Shown piece after piece: positions 44,165-52,373 of a stretch of 64,000 nucleotides of DNA. The notes below the pieces were generated by a model, which was not told the origin of the DNA, did no database searches, and saw only the letters and a list, made by a program, of their open reading frames with translations. The DNA lies in the NCBI RefSeq assembly GCF_034044715.1, contig NZ_JAXCLW010000002.1:372001-436000 (forward strand). The letters run 5' to 3'. The position numbers were made by a program, and so were the translations under genes. Numbering within the stretch: position 1 is the first letter of the stretch; each line of letters starts with the position of its first letter. This stretch comes from Dongia_B soli (GTDB taxonomy: Bacteria > Pseudomonadota > Alphaproteobacteria > Dongiales > Dongiaceae).

Positions 44165-44611
44165 CTAGGACAGGGCGATCAATGCCGCCCGAAGCTGGTC
44201 CAGATCTGTGCCGGCGAGCCGTTTCTCCAAAGCACTCTGCGCCTGTTGCCAGATTGGATAGGCCGCCGCCAACAGGGCTTGGCCGGCAGGTGTCAGCGTC
44301 ATGAGCCGGCTACGTCGGTCGGCATCATCGACGGTTATAGTGACCAACTGGCGGCGCTCGAGGGGTTTCAGATTGGCGGTGAGGGTGGTGCGGTCCATCG
44401 CCAGCAAGCTGGCAACTTCCTTCATGCTGGGTGGGCTGGGCCGGTTGAGGGACATCAGCAGCGAGAATTGCCCATTGGTCAGACCCACAGGACGTAGCGC
44501 ATCGTCGAAGCGCCGAGCTAAGGCGCGCGCGGCGCGCTGTACGTGAAGGCAAAGGCAGGAATCACGGACCTGAAGGGTGATCTGAAAGGGAAGCGCATCG
44601 TGGTTTGACAT
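44165..44611 (-). CDS. MarR-family regulator
   Basis: 148 residues. The winged helix is SMKEVASLLAMDRTTLTANLKPLERRQLVTITVDDADRRSRLMTLT. Two N-terminal cysteines in DSCLCLHVQRAARALARRF could be redox sensors; this is inference. It is divergent from the Asp-box/MoaD pair, and a perfect 16-bp palindrome lies 10 bp beyond its start codon. That is the expected operator for autoregulation and control of the pair. Confidence 0.88.
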   Translation of the reverse strand: MSNHDALPFQITLQVRDSCLCLHVQRAARALARRFDDALRPVGLTNGQFSLLMSLNRPSPPSMKEVASLLAMDRTTLTANLKPLERRQLVTITVDDADRRSRLMTLTPAGQALLAAAYPIWQQAQSALEKRLAGTDLDQLRAALIALS

Positions 44612-44620
44612 TCTTCTATA

Positions 44621-44636
44621 ATGTTGATATCAACAT
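44621..44636. promoter_or_regulatory. MarR operator palindrome
   Basis: ATGTTGATATCAACAT is a perfect 16-bp palindrome of the TTGATATCAA type commonly bound by MarR dimers. It overlaps possible promoter elements for the downstream gene (TTGACA at 44605-44610, TATCAA at 44628-44633, 17-bp spacing) and TATAAT at 44617-44622. Confidence 0.7.
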
Positions 44637-44708
44637 AAAAGTCCAGTCCTTATTGATTGCCCAGGCCTGAACGGCCGTTTGTTCACCTGCCGAAGTGACG
44701 GAGCTCTC

Positions 44709-45791
44709 ATGACGCGGAAGGTACTTATCCTGCTTGGCACCAAGAAAGGCGCCTTTATCCTCGAAAGCGACACGCACCGCCGAAGCTGGAAATTACGCGG
44801 ACCCTTCTGCGAGACCTGGCCGATCAATCATGTCGTTGCCGATGAGGAGCGCGGCGTCATTTATGGCGGTGGCGGGAACGAATGGTTCGGCCCGGCGGTC
44901 TGGAAATCCGAGGATCTTGGCGAGAGCTGGACGCATTCCAGCGAAGGGCTGGCTTATGCCGCCGGCGAGGAGCCCGTGAAATCGGTCTGGAGCCTGGCGC
45001 GTGGTCGCGATGGTTTATATGCCGGTGTTGAACCGGCCGGCCTGTTCCGCAGCGCCGATGGCGGGCTTTCCTGGGAACATGTCGCCGGCTTGCGCGCGCA
45101 TCCGTCACGGCCCGATTGGCATCCAGGCGGCGGTGGTCTCATCCTCCATTCGCTCATTCCGCATCCGGAGGATCAGAAGCAAATTTGGGTCGGCATTTCG
45201 GCAGCGGGTGTTTTCTACACCGCAGATGGCGGCGCGACCTGGGAGCCTCGTAATCGCGGCACACGGGCCGATTTTCTACCCGAGGATCAGCGTTATCCGG
45301 AATACGGGCAATGCGTGCATTGCATCGTGATGGCGCCGACCAAGCCCAATCGGCTCTATCAGCAGAACCATTGCGGCATGTATCGCAGCGAGGATGGCGG
45401 GCAGAAGTGGGAAAGCATTGAAACCGGCCTGCCGTCGAGTTTCGGCTTTCCCGCTGCCGTGCATCCACGCGATCCCGAAACTGTATTTCTGCTGCCCTTG
45501 AATGGCGATATTGCCGGCCGCTATGTGCCGGATGCGAAGGCGGCGGTGTGGCGTAGCCGCGACGGCGGCAAGAATTGGCAAGATTTGCGCGAAGGTTTGC
45601 CGCAGGAAAATACGTTTTTCGGCGTCTTGCGGCAGGCCATGGCGACGGATCGTCTCGATCCGGTCGGAGTCTATTTCGGTACAAATACGGGCATGCTCTA
45701 TGCAAGCGCCGATGAAGGCGATCGCTGGTCCTGTATCGCGCAGCATCTGCCGCCCGTCTATTCGGTGGAAACGCTGGTGGTGGATGTCTGA
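44709..45791 (+). CDS. Cytoplasmic Asp-box (BNR/sialidase-like) beta-propeller protein
   Basis: 360 residues without a signal peptide. Six Asp-box-like repeats (S/T-x-D-x-G-x-x-W) are spaced through the chain: SEDLGESW, SADGGLSW, TADGGATW, SEDGGQKW, SRDGGKNW and SADEGDRW. This is the blade pattern of sialidase/YCF48/VPS10-type propellers. No sialidase Arg triad or FRIP motif was seen, so hydrolase activity is not supported. The ATG at 44709 is chosen (GGAG upstream). A MoaD-like gene begins 5 nt after its stop. Function unknown. Confidence 0.78.
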   Translation: MTRKVLILLGTKKGAFILESDTHRRSWKLRGPFCETWPINHVVADEERGVIYGGGGNEWFGPAVWKSEDLGESWTHSSEGLAYAAGEEPVKSVWSLARGRDGLYAGVEPAGLFRSADGGLSWEHVAGLRAHPSRPDWHPGGGGLILHSLIPHPEDQKQIWVGISAAGVFYTADGGATWEPRNRGTRADFLPEDQRYPEYGQCVHCIVMAPTKPNRLYQQNHCGMYRSEDGGQKWESIETGLPSSFGFPAAVHPRDPETVFLLPLNGDIAGRYVPDAKAAVWRSRDGGKNWQDLREGLPQENTFFGVLRQAMATDRLDPVGVYFGTNTGMLYASADEGDRWSCIAQHLPPVYSVETLVVDV

Positions 45792-45796
45792 ATGCA

Positions 45797-46081
45797 ATGC
45801 CGGAGCAGACCCTACCCATCATCGATGTGACGCTGCCGGTGGTTTTGCGGCGATTGTTTCCAGATGCGCCGCGACAGGTCCGGTTGAAGGCGGCGACAGT
45901 GAAAGACGCCATCGATGCATTGGACGACCGCTGGCCGGGCATGCGCGACCGCCTTTGCGATTCCCGCCCGTCGATCCGGCGCCACATCAACATTTTCGTT
46001 GCCGGGGAGCGCGCCACGTTGCAGACGTCTTTGGCAGATGGGTCGGACGTCGTCATCTTGACGGCGATCAGCGGCGGGTGA
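45797..46081 (+). CDS. MoaD/ThiS-like sulfur-carrier (ubiquitin-fold) protein
   Basis: 94 residues with a beta-grasp pattern: ITVTL-type start (IIDVTLPVVLRRLF), VKDAIDALDDRWPGMRDRL, HINIFVAGE, and a C-terminal ISGG. The terminal Gly-Gly is what E1-like enzymes adenylate and thiocarboxylate. No moaE, thiG or E1 gene is nearby. It is co-transcribed with the Asp-box protein, so the two probably share a task that I cannot name. Confidence 0.8.
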   Translation: MPEQTLPIIDVTLPVVLRRLFPDAPRQVRLKAATVKDAIDALDDRWPGMRDRLCDSRPSIRRHINIFVAGERATLQTSLADGSDVVILTAISGG

Positions 46082-46161
46082 AGCATTTCCATTATCGGCC
46101 GTTTTAAGTATAAGCGGTTCTCAACAGCATCCGTCCCGCCGCTATCGGAACCGCCTCAGCA

Positions 46162-46917
46162 ATGGCCACGAACAATTTGTCCGGCGATCGCCTGTATATC
46201 GATCCCGATCTGGTTCAATTCTATGACCTGGAAAACGACTGGACCGCTGATTGCGATTACTGTCGCGATCTCGCCAAGCAAGCCAAATCCGTTCTCGATC
46301 TTGGCTGCGGTACCGGTCGGCTGGCTGCGGGGCTGAGCGCCGGTCGCTATGTCACTGGCGTCGATCCGGCCGGCGCGATGCTTGATGTCGCGCGGCGCCG
46401 GCCGGGCGGCGAAAGCGTCAATTGGGTCGAAGGCGATGCGCGGACCGTCAGGCTCGGCCGCCGGTTCGATCTCGTGCTGCTGACCGGCCACGCTTTCCAG
46501 GTTTTTCTGACGGATGCGGACCGGAAAGCCGTACTGCTGACAATCGCCGAGCATCTCACCCCTAATGGGCGATTTATCTTCGACACACGGAATCCCCATT
46601 GCCGGGAATGGCTCGAATGGACCCCCGATCAATCCGAGCGATTCCTCCAGCATCCGCAAGCCGGCGAGGTCAAAGCCTGGAACGATGTCCATCACGACCC
46701 GGAAACCGACATCGTCACTTACGATACCTATTACGAGGTGATCGGGGATGGCCGCCGTTATCACGCTCGATCGAAGATCGCGTTTCCGGCGCGGGAAACG
46801 CTCATAGGCATGTTCGACGAGGCGGGGCTGGTAATCGAGCGCTGGCTCGGCGACTGGAAGGGCGGGGCCTGCATGCCGACCTCCAAGGAGATCATTCCGA
46901 TCGGCCGACTTGCTTAA
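46162..46917 (+). CDS. Class I SAM-dependent methyltransferase
   Basis: 251 residues. Motif I is VLDLGCGTGRLAAGLSAG, followed by VTGVDPAGAMLDVAR (acidic residue for ribose), VEGDARTVRLG and FDLVLLTGHAFQVFL. The C-terminal half is a substrate domain of unknown specificity. It lies 80 bp after the MoaD-like gene and may be in the same transcript. Convergent with a secreted unknown protein. Confidence 0.87.
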   Translation: MATNNLSGDRLYIDPDLVQFYDLENDWTADCDYCRDLAKQAKSVLDLGCGTGRLAAGLSAGRYVTGVDPAGAMLDVARRRPGGESVNWVEGDARTVRLGRRFDLVLLTGHAFQVFLTDADRKAVLLTIAEHLTPNGRFIFDTRNPHCREWLEWTPDQSERFLQHPQAGEVKAWNDVHHDPETDIVTYDTYYEVIGDGRRYHARSKIAFPARETLIGMFDEAGLVIERWLGDWKGGACMPTSKEIIPIGRLA

Positions 46918-47436
46918 TCACTGATCGCAGCCATCCATCAATCCAGGCAAGGCGCGGTCGGCACCGGTAAGCGGCATTTCACCGCGCCATCCCAAACTGG
47001 AGAGTGCGATCTGCGCCATATCCGCGCCAGCCGCCGAGGCTTTGGCCAGTTCCTGGACGAGTTCGTTGAACTGGAGCCGTTGATTGATGTCCTTGGCTTC
47101 GAAAACGAAATAGCCTTTCATCGCCTTCATGCCGAATTCCTGGCGGTAATCGTTCACCGCCACGCGCAGGTTGTAGATGTGCTTCTCGTCAAAAAACGAG
47201 TTTCGCAATTTCTGGATCTGAATGATCAGCCTTGGTTGCGCGAGTGTCGTCTCGGCAGGGCAGGTGATCGCGACCACGCTGCCGGGCCCCATTTCCACAT
47301 TGCTGGCTTTGATGCCGTTCTTATCGATCCGTTGCCAAATGGCAGGATTCTCGTCCGCCGTTGCTGCATGGGCAATGCCGCCCAGCAGCAGCGGGAGGAG
47401 AACGAATCCAATGGACCCACGCATATTACGCTTCAT
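46918..47436 (-). CDS. Secreted protein of unknown function
   Basis: 172 residues. A signal peptide (about 1-24, FVLLPLLLGGIAHAA) precedes a predicted alpha/beta body with two cysteines (AITCPAE and the C-terminal GCDQ). No family recognised. Its stop abuts the methyltransferase stop. It lies downstream of the LysR gene in the same direction (24 bp gap), so they may be co-transcribed. Confidence 0.6.
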   Translation of the reverse strand: MKRNMRGSIGFVLLPLLLGGIAHAATADENPAIWQRIDKNGIKASNVEMGPGSVVAITCPAETTLAQPRLIIQIQKLRNSFFDEKHIYNLRVAVNDYRQEFGMKAMKGYFVFEAKDINQRLQFNELVQELAKASAAGADMAQIALSSLGWRGEMPLTGADRALPGLMDGCDQ

Positions 47437-47460
47437 TGAAGCCCCACAACTTGCGTCCGG

Positions 47461-48354
47461 TCAGCGACTGCCTTTTCCATCGGCGATGCTTTCCCGCACG
47501 ATATCAAGAAATGCCTTGACCAGAGGCGTCGTCCGCCGGTCGTTCAGGCAAGCGACATATTCCATCGATTGCATCAGCGGACCGGCAAATTCCAACGCCT
47601 TCAAGCGCACGTCATCGCCGAATTCCGAATTGGCAACAATACCGATCCCCAGTCCTGCGGCAACCGCTTCGCGGATCGCTTCTCGACTGCCGATCTCCAG
47701 GACCTCGCCGATCGTAATGCCGGCGGCATCGATCGCTGCCTCGAAGGTGCGCCGCGTGGTGGATGTCGCTTCCCGCAGGACCAGGCGCTTGCCGGCGAGG
47801 TCGGTGAGATCGATCTGGCGCTTGTTCGCCCAGGGATGCGCCCGGTCCACGAAGGCGACCAGGTAATCCTGGCGAAAGGGCAGGCTGAAGATCCGGGGAT
47901 CCGCCGGTACGTTCGCGGCGATGGCAACCTCGCAACGTTGATCCAGCAGATCGGCGACGAGTTTCTCGGAATTGCCGATCGACATGGAGAGACGCAGGCT
48001 GGGATACCGCCGATGGAAGGCTGCCAGGAAGGGGATCGAATGGTAAGGCGCATCGGCCCCGATCCGCAGATGACCGCGCTTCAGCCCGCGGGCGGAAGTC
48101 AGGACCTGTTCGGCCTCCAATTCCAGGCTGAACAACCGGAAGGTGATGTCGAAAAGATTACGGCCGATATCGGTGAGTTCGATCTTCCGCTTGCGACGGT
48201 CGAACAAGCGAACGCCGAATTGATCTTCAAGCGCTTTCACCTGCCCCGAAAGCGTCGGCTGGGTGACGCTTAACATATTGGCAGCCTTGGTAAAGCTGCC
48301 CTCGGTGGCAACTGCGTGGAAAGCCCGCAACTGGCTGTGATTTATAGAAGTCAT
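47461..48354 (-). CDS. LysR-family regulator of the phosphonate operon
   Basis: 297 residues. The helix-turn-helix is FHAVATEGSFTKAANMLSVTQPTLSGQVKALEDQFGVRLFDRRKRKIELT. The effector domain follows (GHLRIGADAPYHSIPFLAAFHRRYPSLRLSMSIGNSEK). Its position, divergent from phnW, is the standard place for the regulator of phnWAY-type genes, whose inducer is 2-aminoethylphosphonate. It starts directly beside a CTAT-N7-ATAG palindrome, so it is probably autoregulated. Confidence 0.9.
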   Translation of the reverse strand: MTSINHSQLRAFHAVATEGSFTKAANMLSVTQPTLSGQVKALEDQFGVRLFDRRKRKIELTDIGRNLFDITFRLFSLELEAEQVLTSARGLKRGHLRIGADAPYHSIPFLAAFHRRYPSLRLSMSIGNSEKLVADLLDQRCEVAIAANVPADPRIFSLPFRQDYLVAFVDRAHPWANKRQIDLTDLAGKRLVLREATSTTRRTFEAAIDAAGITIGEVLEIGSREAIREAVAAGLGIGIVANSEFGDDVRLKALEFAGPLMQSMEYVACLNDRRTTPLVKAFLDIVRESIADGKGSR

Positions 48355-48369
48355 CTATGTTTCATATAG
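48355..48369. promoter_or_regulatory. LysR binding motif in the phnW-lysR promoter
   Basis: CTATGTTTCATATAG (CTAT-N7-ATAG, the T-N11-A form) lies immediately upstream of the LysR start codon. A weaker TAGC-N12-GCTA repeat follows at about 48374-48393. Two spaced sites are usual for LysR activators. Confidence 0.5.
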
Positions 48370-48473
48370 CAAATAGCGATTTGAATTATGCTACTGCAGA
48401 AGCACATACTTCAAGCCAGTTGAATCGCGCTTTGGCGATGTAATCTTAACCCTTGAAGTAAAAGGCTATTTTC

Positions 48474-49610
48474 GTGGCCCAGGATCCCTGGCTTCTGACC
48501 CCCGGACCGCTGACCACCTCGCTGAGCGTGAAGCAATCAATGCTGCATGATTGGGGCTCGCGCGATTCGGAATTCATCCGCATCAATGGCGAAATGCGGT
48601 CCCGCCTCGTGCAGCTCATTCACGGCGAAGGCAGCTTCACGACGGTACCGATGCAGGGCAGCGGCACCTTCGCGGTCGAAGCGATGTTGGCGACCTTTGT
48701 TAGGCCGAAGGACAAATTGCTGATTCTGATCAACGGGGCTTATGGCAAGCGCATGGCCAAGATCTGCGACTATGCCAAGCGGGCCTACAGCGTTCTCGAA
48801 TGGGCCGAGGACCAGCCGGTCAATCCGCAACAGGTGGCGGACGCGCTGGCCAAGGACAAGGCCATTACGCATGTCGCCGTGGTCCATTGCGAAACGACGT
48901 CAGGCGTCCTTAATCCGATCGTGGAAGTCGGCGCTGTCGTTGCGCAGGCCGGCCGCCGGCTGTTGATCGATTCCATGAGCGCCTTCGGCGCCTTGCCGGT
49001 CGACAGCCGGGAAATCGCTTTCGATGCCGTTGCCGCCTCGTCCAACAAATGCATCGAGGGCGTGCCGGGTCTTGGCTTCGTTCTATGCCGGGAAGCGGCC
49101 CTGAAGGAATGCAAGGGAAACGCCCATGCGCTGGTGCTCGATCTCTACGATCAATGGCAGGTGATCGAGAAGACCCAGCAATATCGCTTCACGCCGCCGA
49201 TCCACTGTATCGTTGCCTTCAACCAAGCGCTGACCGAACATGCGCAGGAAGGTGGCGTTTCCGGCCGCGGCGGCCGATATCGGGCCAATTGCAAGATCCT
49301 GATCGACGGCATGCGGACGCTCGGTTTCGAAACTTTGCTTCCGGATCACCTGCAGGCGCCGATCATCGTGACCTTCCACATGCCGGCCGACCCGAAATTC
49401 GATTTCCAGCGCTTCTATGACAAGCTTCGCGACCGAAATTACGTCATCTATCCGGGCAAACTGACAGTTGCCGACAGTTTCCGCATCGGCTGCATCGGGC
49501 GGCTCAGTGACACGGAAATGAAGGGGGCGATTGCAGCGGTAAAGGCTGTTCTTGCCGAGATGGGAGTCAAATCGGGCGCCCCGCGCAAACTGGCCGCTTC
49601 GGCGGAATGA
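48474..49610 (+). CDS. phnW: 2-aminoethylphosphonate-pyruvate transaminase
   Basis: PhnW transfers the amino group of 2-aminoethylphosphonate to pyruvate, giving phosphonoacetaldehyde and alanine. 378 residues, class V aminotransferase fold. The family start LLTPGPLTTSLSVKQSMLHDWGSRD is clear, and PLP Lys192 is in SSNKCIEGVPG. The GTG start has AAAGG upstream. First gene of phnW-phnA-phnY-tmpA-tmpB, and it overlaps or abuts phnA. Confidence 0.95.
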   Translation: MAQDPWLLTPGPLTTSLSVKQSMLHDWGSRDSEFIRINGEMRSRLVQLIHGEGSFTTVPMQGSGTFAVEAMLATFVRPKDKLLILINGAYGKRMAKICDYAKRAYSVLEWAEDQPVNPQQVADALAKDKAITHVAVVHCETTSGVLNPIVEVGAVVAQAGRRLLIDSMSAFGALPVDSREIAFDAVAASSNKCIEGVPGLGFVLCREAALKECKGNAHALVLDLYDQWQVIEKTQQYRFTPPIHCIVAFNQALTEHAQEGGVSGRGGRYRANCKILIDGMRTLGFETLLPDHLQAPIIVTFHMPADPKFDFQRFYDKLRDRNYVIYPGKLTVADSFRIGCIGRLSDTEMKGAIAAVKAVLAEMGVKSGAPRKLAASAE

Positions 49611-49621
49611 AGGAGAGAATG

Positions 49622-50899
49622 ATGTCGGTGCAGAAAAAGCCGCTGACGGTCAATGGCAAGGGCTATGCCTGGCCGAGCGCGCCGGTCGTCGTGGTTTGTG
49701 TTGATGGATGCGAGCCGGATTATCTGACGGATGCGATGAAGAGCGGCGTCATGCCGTGGCTGAGCTCCGCCGTTAAGGCCGGCAGCCAGATGGTCGGCGA
49801 CTGCGTCGTGCCAAGCTTTACCAATCCCAACAATCTTTCCATCGTCACCGGCACGCCGCCCTCGGTTCATGGCATCTGCGGCAACTACCTCTACGACCGC
49901 GAGAGCGGTACCGAGGTGATGATGAACGACCCGAAATTTCTGCGTACGGGAACTATCCTCGCGGCTTTTTCCAAAGCAGGCGCCAAGGTGGCGGTGGTCA
50001 CGGCGAAGGACAAGCTGCGCAAGCTGCTGGGCAAGGGGATGGAGATTGGTGAAGGGAAGGGCATCTGCTTTTCCTCGGAAAAGTCCGATCAAACCACGCT
50101 GGCGGAACATGGGATCGACAATGCACAGGCCTGGCTCGGTCGTCCGGTGCCGTCGGTTTACAGCGCGGATCTCAGCGAATTCGTCTTCGCGGCGGGCGTC
50201 AAGCTGATGCGTGAAAAGAAGCCGGATATCATGTATCTGTCGACGACGGATTACATCCAGCACAAATATGCGCCCGGTCATGAGGTCGCCAACGACTTCT
50301 ATAAGATGATGGACGGATATCTGGGCGAACTGGAAAAGATGGGATGCATCATCGTCCTGACCGCCGATCATGGCATGAATGCCAAGCATGATACGGCGGG
50401 CAAACCCCAGGTGATCTACCTGCAGGACGTTCTGGACCAGTGGCTCGGCAAGGGCAAGGCACGCGTCATTCTCCCGATCACCGATCCCTATGTCGTGCAT
50501 CACGGCGCGCTCGGCTCATTCGCGACGGTCTATCTGCCAGAGGATGTTGACCAGGCCGCCATCATCAAGCGCATCGGTGAAATCCCCGGCATGGAGCTCG
50601 CAGTTGATCGAAAGACCGGCTGCACCCGCTTTGAACTGCCGGAAGACCGGTTGGGTGATGTCATTGTAGTCAGCGACAAGAATATCGTTATCGGCACGGC
50701 CGTGGAGAAACACGATCTCAGCGCGCTGACGCTGCCCTTGCGCTCCCATGGAGGCATGTCGGAGCAGCAGGTACCGGTGATCGTCAATCGTAAAGTCGGC
50801 GCATTGCCGGCGGGCTATCGGTTGCGCAATTTCAGCGCTTTCGATCTTGCCCTGAACCACGTTGTCGATGCGGCAGCCAGCTTTCCGAAAGCCGGCTGA
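49622..50899 (+). CDS. phnA: Phosphonoacetate hydrolase
   Basis: PhnA cleaves the C-P bond of phosphonoacetate to acetate and phosphate, using two zinc ions. 425 residues, alkaline phosphatase superfamily. Metal ligand Asp28 is in VCVDGCEPDYL, nucleophile Thr67 is in PSFTNPNNLSIVTG, and further ligands are in STTDYIQHKYAPGHE and LTADHGMNAKHD. AGGAG at 49611-49615 supports the ATG at 49622 (49619 is also possible) rather than 49607, which overlaps the phnW stop. Confidence 0.95.
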   Translation: MSVQKKPLTVNGKGYAWPSAPVVVVCVDGCEPDYLTDAMKSGVMPWLSSAVKAGSQMVGDCVVPSFTNPNNLSIVTGTPPSVHGICGNYLYDRESGTEVMMNDPKFLRTGTILAAFSKAGAKVAVVTAKDKLRKLLGKGMEIGEGKGICFSSEKSDQTTLAEHGIDNAQAWLGRPVPSVYSADLSEFVFAAGVKLMREKKPDIMYLSTTDYIQHKYAPGHEVANDFYKMMDGYLGELEKMGCIIVLTADHGMNAKHDTAGKPQVIYLQDVLDQWLGKGKARVILPITDPYVVHHGALGSFATVYLPEDVDQAAIIKRIGEIPGMELAVDRKTGCTRFELPEDRLGDVIVVSDKNIVIGTAVEKHDLSALTLPLRSHGGMSEQQVPVIVNRKVGALPAGYRLRNFSAFDLALNHVVDAAASFPKAG

Positions 50900-50906
50900 G
50901 AGGGGA

Positions 50907-52346
50907 ATGGATATTATGGGTATTTCGGTCCGCAAGGAAAGCATGCGCACGGTCGTCAACGGCACCAGCGATCGCTCGTTCGATGTCTATAATCCTTATA
51001 CTGAGAAGGTCATCGGTTCCTGCCCCAAGGCCAGCATGGCAGACGTCCAGCAAGCCTTCGAGATCGCGAAAAAGTTCAAACCCGATCTCAGCCGGGCCGA
51101 CCGGTCGAGTATTCTGCGCAGAACGGCAGATCTGCTGGTTGCGCGCAAACAGGAGATCGCCGAATTGATCACGGCGGAATCCGGGCTCTGCCTCAAGGAC
51201 ACAATCTATGAAGTCGGCCGTGCCTATGACGTCTTCTTCCTGGCATCGACCGCGGTCATCAAGGATGACGGCGAGATATTTTCTTGCGATATCACGCCCC
51301 ACGGCAAGAAACGCCGCATTTATACACAGCGTGACCCGCTCATCGGCGCGATCTCCGCGATCACGCCGTTCAATCATCCGCTGAATCAGGTGGCGCATAA
51401 GATCGCGCCGTCGATCGCGACCAATAATCGGATGGTGCTGAAGCCGTCGGAAAAGACGCCGTTGACGGCGCTGTTGCTGGCTGACGTGCTTTATGAAGCC
51501 GGTCTGCCCAAGGAAATGTTCCAGGTCATCACGGGCGATCCGGCGGAAATCGCCGATACGATGCTGACCGATCCGAATGTCGAGGTCATTACCTTTACCG
51601 GCGGCGTCAAGGTCGGCAAGTATATCGCCGAACATATGGGCTATCGCCGCGCCATTCTTGAACTTGGCGGTAACGACCCGCTGATTGTCATGGAAGATGC
51701 CGATCTCGATGAAGCCAGCAATCTGGCGGTCTATGGCTCCTACAAGAATTCCGGGCAGCGTTGCACGGCAGTGAAGCGGATGATCATTCACGAAGCCGTT
51801 GCGGATCGTTTCGTCGAGCTGCTGGTCGAGAAGACCAAGAAGATCAAATACGGCGATCCGATGGATCCGGATGTCGATATGGGAACGGTCATCGATGAGG
51901 CATCGGCGCGCTATTGCGAGGACATGGTCAATGATGCGGTGAAGCGCGGCGCCAAATTGCTGCACGGCAATGTTCGCAAAGGAGCTCTCTATTCGCCGAC
52001 CGTGGTCGATCACGTCGCCTTCGATGCGCCACTGGTGAAGTGGGAATGCTTCGGACCGGTTTCGCCGATCATCCGGGTGAAAGATATCGACCACGCAATC
52101 CAGGTATCGAATTCCACCAGCTATGGCTTGTCCTCGGGCGTTTGCACCAATCGGCTGGATTACATCACGCGCTTCGTCCGTGAGCTGGAAGTCGGTACGG
52201 TGAATGTGCGTGAGGTGCCGGGATACCGGATCGAAATGTCGCCCTTCGGTGGCATCAAGGATTCCGGTTTGGGTTATAAAGAGGGTGTCATTGAGGCAAT
52301 GAAAGGCTTCACCAATGTGAAGACCTATTCGCTGCCCTGGGCGTAA
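50907..52346 (+). CDS. phnY: Phosphonoacetaldehyde dehydrogenase
   Basis: PhnY oxidises phosphonoacetaldehyde to phosphonoacetate with NAD. 479 residues, aldehyde dehydrogenase fold. The catalytic Cys is in NSGQRCTAVKR, the general-base Glu is in ILELGGNDPLIV, and the cofactor region includes SAITPFNHPLNQVAHK and TFTGGVKVGKYIA. It starts 7 bp after phnA. The ATG at 50907 (GAGAGG upstream) or 50916 is possible. Confidence 0.93.
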   Translation: MDIMGISVRKESMRTVVNGTSDRSFDVYNPYTEKVIGSCPKASMADVQQAFEIAKKFKPDLSRADRSSILRRTADLLVARKQEIAELITAESGLCLKDTIYEVGRAYDVFFLASTAVIKDDGEIFSCDITPHGKKRRIYTQRDPLIGAISAITPFNHPLNQVAHKIAPSIATNNRMVLKPSEKTPLTALLLADVLYEAGLPKEMFQVITGDPAEIADTMLTDPNVEVITFTGGVKVGKYIAEHMGYRRAILELGGNDPLIVMEDADLDEASNLAVYGSYKNSGQRCTAVKRMIIHEAVADRFVELLVEKTKKIKYGDPMDPDVDMGTVIDEASARYCEDMVNDAVKRGAKLLHGNVRKGALYSPTVVDHVAFDAPLVKWECFGPVSPIIRVKDIDHAIQVSNSTSYGLSSGVCTNRLDYITRFVRELEVGTVNVREVPGYRIEMSPFGGIKDSGLGYKEGVIEAMKGFTNVKTYSLPWA

Positions 52347-52373
52347 TGACATCGAGCGTAAAGAGGCATTGGC

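Noticed and set aside
50832..52352. Very long open frame antisense to phnY
   Set aside because: It mirrors the codon pattern of phnY, has no recognisable domain or ribosome-binding site, and phnY is a clear gene.
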